The notes under the pieces were generated by a model, which was not told where the DNA came from, did no database searches, and was given only the letters and a program-made list of their open reading frames with translations. Of a stretch of 11,697 nt of DNA, positions 6,765 to 11,697 are shown piece by piece. This DNA is from Chloroflexota bacterium (GTDB lineage: Bacteria; Chloroflexota; Chloroflexia; Thermomicrobiales; UBA6265). The DNA is taken from assembly GCA_023423795.1 (NCBI GenBank), contig JAFAEX010000101.1, forward strand, positions 1 to 11,697, written 5' to 3'. Position 1 is the first letter of the stretch, and each line of letters starts with the position of its first letter. A program made the translations under genes and the position numbers.

Positions 6765-6875
6765 GCTCCTCCGATGCCCGGACGACGTTGGTAACCGCCA
6801 TGCGCCGGCTATGTCTCCTCAGCCCGGTCGCTCGAGCCCCGGGTCGCGCCGACGTGACCCTACAGCGCCGCCGGA

Positions 6876-8030
6876 TCACCCCTGCGGCGCCCCAGCCAGC
6901 AATTCCCGCAGGCGCGCCAGCACCACCGCTTCCTCGCCCGGCTGGATCGTCTGCGGGTTGAGCGCGATGGCATCGTCGGCGTCGGTCGGGATGCCGACCG
7001 CGATGCGCGGCTCACCCTCCCACAGCGCGTCGATCAGGCCCTGCCGCGTCCAGCCGGATTCGGGAAGGACGTGGACGATCGCGCGGGGGTAGGGCTGACC
7101 CGCCTCGCTGGGGTAGCCGCGTTCGACCGCGATGCCGGGCAGGTCGCGCAGTCCGTCGATCCAGCCCTGCGCCATCGCCTCGTAGCCGGCGATGACGGCC
7201 GGTTCGTCGTCGGCCGCGGCCATCGCCAGCTCGACCGCGGCGACGATCCCGGCCAGTTCTTCCTTGCCGACCTTCATCGGGCGACCTATCGAGTAGTTCG
7301 GGCTGCCGTGCCAGCGGCACCCCTCGATGATCTCCCGCTTGCCGAGCACCAGCCCGGTCGGCTGCGGCCCGCGCAGCCCCTTGCCGCCGCTGAAGACCGC
7401 CGCGTCTGCCCCGATCTCGCGGGTGAACCGCCAGAGGTTGGAGATGTACGGCACCTGCGCCGCGGCATCGACGATGAGGGGCACGCCGGCCGCCTTCGCT
7501 GCCGCCGCGACCTCCTCGACCGGCGCCGCGCCGGTGGCGAAGTGCGCCCCGGCGAACCACAGCACGGCGGCGGTGTTCGGCCCGATCGACGCCGCCACGT
7601 CGGCGGCGGACGGCCCGACCTCGACCAGCCGCGCCCCGGTCTGGCGGGCGGCGAAGTCGTACCCGTTGCGCTGCCCGGCGTGCACGATGACCTCCTTGCG
7701 GGAGACGTCGTCGAGGTAGGGCAGTTTCGCGGTCAGGTCCGGGTCGGTCCCGGCGATGCAGGCCGCGATGCACAGGGCGATGCCGCCCGCCGCGCCGGAG
7801 GAGACGTAGCACGCCTCGTTGCCGGTCAGTTCGGCGATGCGCTCTCCCGCCGTGCGCTGCATTTCCCGGATGTCGGTGAACGCGCCCGCCGCCTCGGCCA
7901 TCGCCGCGACTACTTCCGGCGGCATCAGCGAGCCGCCGAGCGCGGTGAGGGTGGCCGACGCGTTGATGACTGGACGCAGCCCGAGGCGCGAATAGGCCGT
8001 TTCGCCGGGGGCGGAAACCGTTGCGGTCAT
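6876..8030 (-). CDS. SelA-like PLP-dependent enzyme, probable amino-sugar-acid ammonia-lyase
   Basis: A 384-residue fold-type I PLP protein of the SelA-like group that includes D-glucosaminate-6-phosphate ammonia-lyase (DgaE). Visible marks are the cofactor phosphate-binding SSGAAGGIALC (77-87), the Asp in IVDAAAQ (D188) and the Schiff-base lysine in SGGKGLRGPQ (K217), followed by TGLVLG. DgaE removes ammonia from D-glucosaminate 6-phosphate to give a 2-keto-3-deoxy sugar acid phosphate. True selenocysteine synthase is unlikely: it is longer, and no selB or selenocysteine gene is seen. Other class V-like PLP lyases remain possible. The ATG at 8030 has GGAG 11 bases upstream. The gene is on the same strand as its neighbours but separated from both by repeat-filled gaps of 564 and 318 bases. 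Family placement is fairly firm; the exact substrate is inferred. Confidence 0.85.
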   Translation of the reverse strand: MTATVSAPGETAYSRLGLRPVINASATLTALGGSLMPPEVVAAMAEAAGAFTDIREMQRTAGERIAELTGNEACYVSSGAAGGIALCIAACIAGTDPDLTAKLPYLDDVSRKEVIVHAGQRNGYDFAARQTGARLVEVGPSAADVAASIGPNTAAVLWFAGAHFATGAAPVEEVAAAAKAAGVPLIVDAAAQVPYISNLWRFTREIGADAAVFSGGKGLRGPQPTGLVLGKREIIEGCRWHGSPNYSIGRPMKVGKEELAGIVAAVELAMAAADDEPAVIAGYEAMAQGWIDGLRDLPGIAVERGYPSEAGQPYPRAIVHVLPESGWTRQGLIDALWEGEPRIAVGIPTDADDAIALNPQTIQPGEEAVVLARLRELLAGAPQG

Positions 8031-8047
8031 GGGTGTCGATGCTCCAT
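8027..8047 (-). promoter_or_regulatory. SD site within a 6-codon mini-ORF before the SelA-like gene
   Basis: The GGAG of the ribosome-binding site is embedded in ATGGAGCAT. Read from that ATG, the frame gives MEHRHP and stops at a TGA overlapping the gene's ATG (ATGA). The same 21-nt geometry occurs before the hexosaminidase gene. It may be a simple consequence of a shared SD context, or a short coupled leader peptide. Confidence 0.4.
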
Positions 8048-8053
8048 TTCTTG

Positions 8054-8102
8054 AGTGCCGAGTGCCGAGTGCCGAGTGCCGAGTGGCGAATGTCGAGTGC
8101 TG
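8054..8102. repeat. Tandem 7-bp repeat (agtgccg)
   Basis: Four perfect copies of agtgccg (8054-8081) are followed by three diverged ones (agtggcg, aatgtcg, agtgctg). The array begins 7 bases upstream of the ATGGAGCAT leader of the SelA-like gene, so it would be in that gene's 5' leader or promoter. Copy number could vary by slippage. Confidence 0.85.
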
Positions 8103-8166
8103 TGCACTTGGTGCTACGTGTTCCGTGCCATGTGCAACGACGGGTGCCGGGTACGGGTCGCCGGAT

Positions 8167-8248
8167 CGTCATCCCGAGCCTGTCGAGGGATCTCGTTTTT
8201 CCCAGGTTGGCGCGAATGACCAGATCCCTCGACAGGCTCGGGATGACG
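8167..8248 (-). repeat. 82-bp palindromic repeat, intergenic copy
   Basis: Perfect 27-bp arms (8167-8193 and 8222-8248, beginning cgtcatcccgagcctg) enclose a 28-base loop. The loop, reverse-complemented, resembles that of the copy at 9547-9628 (shared block cgccaacc and ggga), so the two copies have the same length and opposite orientation. The arms differ from the other copy by compensated changes. Confidence 0.9.
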
Positions 8249-8290
8249 GTGGACGCGGTGTGCCCCAGCCGCCGCGGTAACTCCTCGTCA

Positions 8291-8324
8291 GCGCCCTTCA
8301 GGGTGCTTTCCGTTCTCAGCCCGG
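8291..8324 (-). repeat. REP-like sequence, copy 5
   Basis: On the minus strand it reads ccgggctgagaac, then ggaaagca, then the mini-hairpin ccct-ga-aggg, the same order as the other REP copies. No direct partner is found nearby, so it is a solo copy. It lies 25 bases beyond the dehydrogenase stop codon. Confidence 0.65.
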
Positions 8325-8339
8325 TCCTTCAGGGCCGGG
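8320..8339. terminator. Hairpin just after the dehydrogenase gene
   Basis: The sequence cccggtcct-tc-agggccggg folds with one G-T wobble and a 2-base loop. It begins 9 bases after the dehydrogenase stop (minus-strand direction). No T-tract follows, so it may be a REP-type stabiliser and not a true terminator. Confidence 0.4.
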
Positions 8340-8348
8340 TCCACCGCG

Positions 8349-9119
8349 TCACCGCTCGATGATCACCGTCGCGTGCCCGCCGTCCACCAGCAGCGTCTGG
8401 CCGGTCGTCCAGCCCGATTCCGGCAGGCAGAAGAAGCGGACCGCCGCGGCGATGTCCTCGGCCCGCCCGACGCGGCCCTGCGGGATGCGCGCCGCCGTTT
8501 CCGGCCAGCCGGCGGGGTCGGTTGCCGCGCCGGGCCGCTCCGGCACCGCGCCCGGGGCGACGCAGTTGACCGAGATGCCGTAGGGGCCGAGTTCGTAGGC
8601 CATGTTGCGGGTCATCGCTTCCACCGCTGCCTTCGCCGCGTCGTAGACGAGGCCGTCGCGGTGGCAGTAGTTGGCGCCGATGGTGGAGATGTTGACGATC
8701 CGGCCGCGGATGCCGCCGTCGATCATCGCCTTCGCCGCGTGCTGGGCGAGGATGAAGGGCGCACGCTGGTTGACGTTGACCTGGTAGTCCCAGTCCGCGT
8801 CGCTCACCTCCCAGAAGTTGCCGCGGATGGACATCCCGGCGTTGTTGACGAGGATGTGCAGGGGCCCGCGCGCCAGCGCCTCCCGTCCCAGCCGGTGCGC
8901 CTCCGCCGGGTCCGACAGGTCGGCGGCGATGCCGTCCGCCGCGATCCCGAGGGCGCGCAACTCCCCGGCCGCGGCGCCCACGTCCGCCGGGTCGCGGCCG
9001 GAGACCAGCAGCGCCGCGCCGTCGCGCCCGAGCCATTCGGCGATGGTGCGGCCCAGCCCGCGGGTGCCGCCGGTGACGAGCGCGGTCATTCCCGCGAGGG
9101 GGAGGGTGCGCTCGCTCAC
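8349..9119 (-). CDS. Short-chain dehydrogenase/reductase (SDR)
   Basis: A 256-residue classical SDR. The cofactor motif TGGTRGLG is at 16-23, the structural NNAG at 92-95, and the catalytic set is S145 with Y159-x3-K163; NVNQRAPF supplies the family Asn. The C-terminus carries the usual GQTLLVDGG. The Arg in TGGTRGLG and the SGR after the second strand (40-42) lean towards NADP(H), which is an inference. Such enzymes oxidise sugars, sugar acids or other alcohols; the nearest named types are gluconate or glucose dehydrogenase-like SDRs, but the substrate is not fixed. It starts at GTG 9119, which overlaps the hexosaminidase TGA in a GTGA, with GGAG 8 bases upstream. It is therefore coupled to the hexosaminidase and probably acts on the product of that enzyme or a derivative. 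Confidence 0.92.
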   Translation of the reverse strand: MSERTLPLAGMTALVTGGTRGLGRTIAEWLGRDGAALLVSGRDPADVGAAAGELRALGIAADGIAADLSDPAEAHRLGREALARGPLHILVNNAGMSIRGNFWEVSDADWDYQVNVNQRAPFILAQHAAKAMIDGGIRGRIVNISTIGANYCHRDGLVYDAAKAAVEAMTRNMAYELGPYGISVNCVAPGAVPERPGAATDPAGWPETAARIPQGRVGRAEDIAAAVRFFCLPESGWTTGQTLLVDGGHATVIIER

Positions 9120-11365
9120 GCCCGGTTCTCCGCGAAGGCCGCCGTCTGGTCGAGGAACTCCTTGAGGTCGTCGGGCAGCCGGTCGTGTCCGACGACCGCC
9201 GCCAGTTCGAGCACCATGAACCGCGCTTCCTCCTGCAGGACGGCGTACCCGCCCCGGTCGTACCCGGCGAGCCCGGCGTCGATGGGCCCGCCCGCCAGCC
9301 AGTCGGCGCGCTGCTCCCCCAGCCAGGCGAGGGCGGCATCGTACCGCCGTTCGAGCGCGGCGTAGCGGTCGAGTGTCTGCGCGATGCCGGAGCGCCGGGA
9401 ATGGTCCAGCCAACCGGACTCGAACTCGGAAGCCAGCGCCGGGATGCGCGCTTTCGCCGCGCGCAGGTTGGCGATTAGCGCGTCAAATTCGGCGCGGTCG
9501 GCGTCCCTGGAGCGGATCTCTCTCCCGTCAACCCGAGCTCCCATCTCGTCATCCCGAGCTTGTCGAGGGATCTCGTCGGACACGCCAACCAGGGACGAAC
9601 GAGATCCCTCGACAAGCTCGGGATGACGGGCTGGCGGCGATGCCCGCTTTGTCCTTGCGAGACGACCGTCGGGCTTGTCCGGTCCTTCGAGCCGTGCCAG
9701 CACCGCTCGGATCGCCCGCGTCGTTTCGACCTTTTCCGTCGCGAACAGCACCTGCGCGACCGTGAGCGACAGGTCGCGACGCATGGCGGGATCGCGGAAC
9801 TCAGGGAGCAGCGGCGAGAGCGCCAGCGCGGCCTCCCGCGCTTCCGACACGACGGCGGGGGAAGCGGTGATCCACTGCCGCCCGGCCAGCGGGTCCTCGA
9901 ACAGGGCCATGCCGGAGTGCCAGGTCGCGGTCCAGTTCGGGTCGGTTTGCATCGCCGCGCCGAGCCGCCGGATCGCCGCGATCTGCCGGCCCGAACCGTC
10001 GCGCAGGACGTGGCATGAGAACGCCTCGTCGAAGATCTCGCGTTCGGTGGCGCCGCCGGTCCAGCCGCACTCAGCGCCCCAGGCGATGGGGTAGCTCGCG
10101 TGGGTCGGCGGCTGGAAGTGGCCGCCATCGCCCCACTCCGTCAGCAGCATCCCGGTCGCCCCGGCGGCAGTCCCGGCTTGCACGAAGCCGTGGATGTTCG
10201 CGACCGCGTTCTCCAGCCGCGGGAAGAGCGCCGACCACGACGACGTGCCGGGGCAAACCCAGAACTCCCGCCCCGCGCCGGCCAGCACCCGCACCGATGG
10301 GTAGTCGTCCTTCGCTTCGTACCACCAGTCGAGGAACAGCACGTCCTCCGGCATCCGGGCGGCCACCTCGGGGTGGTGCCAGAACATGTCGGCCCACATC
10401 GCCATCCGCTTGCCGCGTTTCGCCAGCAGGCCGTGCAGCATCAGCAGGTGGCGCAGATAGACCCCGGCGTACCCCGCCTCGGCGGCGAACGCGGCAGACT
10501 GGCCGCGCCCGATGTCCCACGGCTCGTCGGCGTTGACGTTGACGAGGTCCGACGAGAACGCCGGCAGCATCCCGTCGAACAACTCGCCCAGCAGCGCCTC
10601 CGACCCCTCGTTGGCGACCGCGAACGACCACGGCCACGCCGTCTCGGACAGGTGGTGGTATTGGGGCAGTGCGAACAGCCGCGGTTGGTGCCCGAGCGCC
10701 TGTAGGTTCGGCGCGAGTTCGATGTGCCGCTCGCTGCATGCCCGATCGAGCGCGCGAACGTCGTCCGGCGTCAGCGGGTCGTATCCGGCGCCGATCTGCT
10801 CGTGGCCTGGAAAGGCGAAGGCGTGCTCGACGTAGAGTTGCAGGTGGTTGTAGCGCAGCCGCGCCAGCCGGTCCGCCAGCGCGATGAGGGAATCCAGGGT
10901 GGGAACACGACCCCGCGAGACGTCCAGCATGAATCCCCGCGTCGGCAAGACCGGTGCGTCTTCGACCAGCAGCGTGGGCCAGGCGCGCCCGGTCGCGGCG
11001 GCGACCTGCGCCAATGCGAGCGCGCCGTAGAAGCGCCCTGCCTCGCCAGTCGAGGCGATCCGCGCTCCGCCAGCGTCGATGTCCAGCCGGAATCCCTGCG
11101 GCCCGAGGGCTTCGAGGCCGCTATCCGCGCCGTTGGCGGCGAATGCGATCGTATTGGCGGGATCCGCCCCTTCGTTCGTTTCCGCCACCGGCAGGTCGAG
11201 CGCGATGGCCTCCCGCAGTTCGTTCCGCAGGACCTCGGCGGCGCGGCGGTCGGCCGCCGACGCCTTCGCCGGCAGCACGATGCGCGTCGCGGCATTCGGC
11301 AGGAACGGGCTGCCCGCGCCGGGTTCGATGCGGCGGGGCGTCGGCAGCAGGCGGGGGAGTGTCAT
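9116..11365 (-). CDS. Family 20-type beta-N-acetylhexosaminidase with an in-frame repeat insertion
   Basis: A 749-residue protein. Residues 1-140 form an N-terminal alpha/beta domain of the kind preceding GH20 barrels. The barrel begins at RGFMLDVSRGRVP (about 143-155) and carries the acid/base pair as NVNADEPWDIG (D280, E281), in place of the commoner HxGGDE. Further barrel residues follow in MWADMFWH, FLDWWYEAK and LLTEWGDGGHFQP (408-420). A helical C-terminal part runs to 749. GH20 enzymes release terminal GlcNAc or GalNAc with substrate assistance. There is no signal peptide, so it probably acts on imported oligosaccharides in the cytoplasm. Residues 580-607 are encoded by an 82-bp palindromic repeat plus 2 nt; the frame stays open across it. 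The ATG at 11365 has GGAG 11 bases upstream and the dehydrogenase follows with a 4-nt overlap. GH20-like assignment is good; exact specificity is unknown. Confidence 0.85.
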   Translation of the reverse strand: MTLPRLLPTPRRIEPGAGSPFLPNAATRIVLPAKASAADRRAAEVLRNELREAIALDLPVAETNEGADPANTIAFAANGADSGLEALGPQGFRLDIDAGGARIASTGEAGRFYGALALAQVAAATGRAWPTLLVEDAPVLPTRGFMLDVSRGRVPTLDSLIALADRLARLRYNHLQLYVEHAFAFPGHEQIGAGYDPLTPDDVRALDRACSERHIELAPNLQALGHQPRLFALPQYHHLSETAWPWSFAVANEGSEALLGELFDGMLPAFSSDLVNVNADEPWDIGRGQSAAFAAEAGYAGVYLRHLLMLHGLLAKRGKRMAMWADMFWHHPEVAARMPEDVLFLDWWYEAKDDYPSVRVLAGAGREFWVCPGTSSWSALFPRLENAVANIHGFVQAGTAAGATGMLLTEWGDGGHFQPPTHASYPIAWGAECGWTGGATEREIFDEAFSCHVLRDGSGRQIAAIRRLGAAMQTDPNWTATWHSGMALFEDPLAGRQWITASPAVVSEAREAALALSPLLPEFRDPAMRRDLSLTVAQVLFATEKVETTRAIRAVLARLEGPDKPDGRLARTKRASPPARHPELVEGSRSSLVGVSDEIPRQARDDEMGARVDGREIRSRDADRAEFDALIANLRAAKARIPALASEFESGWLDHSRRSGIAQTLDRYAALERRYDAALAWLGEQRADWLAGGPIDAGLAGYDRGGYAVLQEEARFMVLELAAVVGHDRLPDDLKEFLDQTAAFAENRA
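9547..9628 (+). repeat. 82-bp palindromic repeat inside the hexosaminidase gene
   Basis: Perfect 30-bp arms (9547-9576 and 9599-9628) enclose a 22-base loop. On the coding strand it is read as RHPELVEGSR, then a loop segment, then EIPRQARDDE (residues 580-607). It lies in the C-terminal helical region, away from the catalytic barrel. A second copy of the same length lies at 8167-8248 in the opposite orientation. Because 82 is not a multiple of 3, the insertion must have come with compensating bases or fallen in a flexible linker; no target duplication is obvious. Confidence 0.92.
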
Positions 11366-11382
11366 CGGGTGGGATGCTCCAT
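11362..11382 (-). promoter_or_regulatory. SD site within a 6-codon mini-ORF before the hexosaminidase gene
   Basis: ATGGAGCAT contains the GGAG of the ribosome-binding site; the frame from its ATG reads MEHPTR and ends at a TGA overlapping the hexosaminidase ATG (ATGA). The layout is the same, base for base in spacing, as before the SelA-like gene. Confidence 0.4.
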
Positions 11383-11499
11383 GCGATGGGGCGTGTCGGG
11401 TCGTGGATGCGAGGCCGAATCCGGTCGGTGGGGAGTGTGGAATTCCTGGCGGCTGCGCGGATGCTTCGGCCGCCGGACACGGGCAGGCCGGGGGCGCAT

Positions 11500-11533
11500 C
11501 CCCAGGCTACGCAAACGAAGTCCCTCCGGGACT
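11500..11533 (+). repeat. REP-like sequence, copy 6
   Basis: Reads ccccaggctacg, then caaacgaag, then the mini-hairpin agtccc-tcc-gggact (11519-11533). Block order and spacing match the family, with one change in the CCGGG block. It is the direct member of a tight inverted pair with the next copy. Confidence 0.7.
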
Positions 11534-11567
11534 CAAAACGGGCGTCACGATGGCGGTCGTCGGCCTC

Positions 11568-11601
11568 AACCCCGAAGGGGTTTCGTTCACGTAGCCCGGG
11601 G
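11568..11601 (-). repeat. REP-like sequence, copy 7
   Basis: On the minus strand it reads ccccgggctacg, then tgaacgaaa, then cccc-ttc-gggg; the mini-hairpin aacccc-gaa-ggggtt is at 11568-11582. It closely matches copy 6 in inverted orientation, so 11500-11601 forms a 102-bp unit with the same end arrangement as the transposase element but no gene inside. Confidence 0.75.
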
Positions 11602-11629
11602 ATTATGGCGGTTGCCAAAATCCCCGGGC
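11594..11629. repeat. Hairpin carrying the GGCGGTTGCC motif
   Basis: Arms gcccggggatt (11594-11604) and aatccccgggc (11619-11629) enclose atggcggttgccaa, which itself folds as tggc-ggtt-gcca. The loop motif is the same as the end motif of the compound palindrome at 6570-6707. Confidence 0.75.
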
Positions 11630-11640
11630 ATCGGTCGAGC

Positions 11641-11660
11641 GGGCGCGATGAATCGCGCCC
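11641..11660. repeat. Near-palindrome, second copy of the 6745-6764 family
   Basis: Arms gggcgcgat and atcgcgccc with a 2-base loop (ga). It differs from the perfect palindrome at 6745-6764 by one base. Confidence 0.7.
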
Positions 11661-11697
11661 CTACAGGCGGGCGGGGCAATCGCCGGCTGTAGGGGCG
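11656..11697. repeat. Inverted repeat cut by the window edge
   Basis: The 11-bp arms cgcccctacag (11656-11666) and ctgtaggggcg (11687-11697) match perfectly. Because the left arm overlaps the palindrome at 11641-11660, the right side probably continues into a mirrored copy of that palindrome just outside the window. Confidence 0.6.

Larger units (their letters stand above)
6312..6875. other. 564-base repeat-filled intergenic region
   Basis: No gene is supported here. Apart from the SD of the downstream gene, the region is a stack of palindromes: a compound hairpin at 6404-6428, a direct REP copy at 6422-6451, a long inverted repeat at 6570-6707 with an inverted REP copy and a hairpin inside, a 20-bp palindrome at 6745-6764, and a lone variant (gtaaccgccat) of the GGCGGTTGCC motif ending at 6801. 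The promoter for the two genes to the left should lie here but is not recognisable. The repeats separate those genes from the SelA-like gene, so the minus-strand block need not be one transcript. Confidence 0.6.
8031..8348. other. 318-base repeat-filled intergenic region
   Basis: Between the SelA-like gene and the dehydrogenase there is no supported gene. It holds, in order, a 7-bp tandem repeat (8054-8102), a stretch of degenerate GTGC-rich sequence to about 8160, an 82-bp palindrome (8167-8248), an inverted REP copy (8291-8324) and an overlapping hairpin (8320-8339). The hairpins near 8320 lie directly after the dehydrogenase stop codon in the direction of transcription and could serve as its 3' end. 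Confidence 0.6.
11366..11697. other. 332-base repeat-rich region at the right edge
   Basis: No gene is supported. About 110 bases of unremarkable leader (11383-11495) could hold the promoter of the hexosaminidase-dehydrogenase pair, though I see no clear -35/-10. The rest is repeats: a pair of inverted REP copies (11500-11533, 11568-11601), a hairpin carrying the GGCGGTTGCC motif (11594-11629), a 20-bp near-palindrome (11641-11660) and the first part of an inverted repeat that runs to the window edge (11656-11697). Confidence 0.6.

Noticed and set aside
6876..8030. Selenocysteine synthase (SelA) itself
   Set aside because: The protein is shorter than SelA, and no SelB, SelD or tRNA-Sec is visible; the SelA-like ammonia-lyase group fits the neighbouring amidohydrolase better.
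8054..8102. CRISPR-like array
   Set aside because: Units are only 7 bases long and contiguous, with no spacers, and no cas genes are present.
10724..11692. Plus-strand frame of 322 codons antisense to the hexosaminidase
   Set aside because: It runs across repeats and the opposite strand of a recognised enzyme, with no motif or SD sequence.

Overview
The window is a GC-rich stretch of bacterial chromosome in a catabolic, repeat-rich neighbourhood. The dense high-GC coding, GTG starts, SD sequences of the GGAG type, an exported protein with a short twin-arginine-like leader and intergenic spaces full of palindromes suggest a Chloroflexota genome, perhaps Thermomicrobia-like. That placement is a guess from style; no rRNA or other marker gene is present.

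Layout. A plus-strand DUF917 / S-methyl-thiohydantoin desulfurase-family gene (204-1289) converges on a minus-strand, cysteine-rich, probably exported protein (1428-2141), with a 17-bp inverted repeat between them. A group II pyridoxal-phosphate decarboxylase (2541-3890, +) follows a 400-base gap holding only imperfect inverted repeats. Then comes a compact mobile element (3929-4526): one HUH/Y1 transposase of the REP-associated IS200-like type (4001-4435, -) between nearly identical inverted 33-bp ends. From there to the end every gene is on the minus strand. In order of transcription these are a family 20-type beta-N-acetylhexosaminidase (9116-11365), a short-chain dehydrogenase overlapping it by 4 nt (8349-9119), a SelA-like PLP enzyme (6876-8030), a 179-residue protein of unknown function (5772-6311) and a COG3964-type amidohydrolase overlapping that by 4 nt (4573-5775).

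How the genes may work together. SelA-like PLP enzymes and COG3964/EF_0837-type amidohydrolases are known partners in D-glucosaminate-type ammonia-lyase loci. With a hexosaminidase and a dehydrogenase on the same strand, the block reads as an amino-sugar route: glycosidic release, oxidation, deacetylation, then ammonia elimination to a keto-deoxy sugar acid. No kinase, aldolase or transporter is seen, so this is an inference.

Repeats. The strongest unexplained structure is a family of about 32-bp REP-like sequences, roughly CCGGGCT-n(7-9)-CnAAg-nCCC-n(3-4)-GGG. I find seven copies, six of them arranged as three inverted pairs, and one pair forms the ends of the transposase element. A second family is an 82-bp palindrome present twice in opposite orientation, once between genes and once inside the hexosaminidase gene, where it is read through in frame as 28 codons. 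Other families are a shared ATGGCGGTTGCCAA motif, a 20-bp palindrome seen twice, and a 7-bp tandem repeat.
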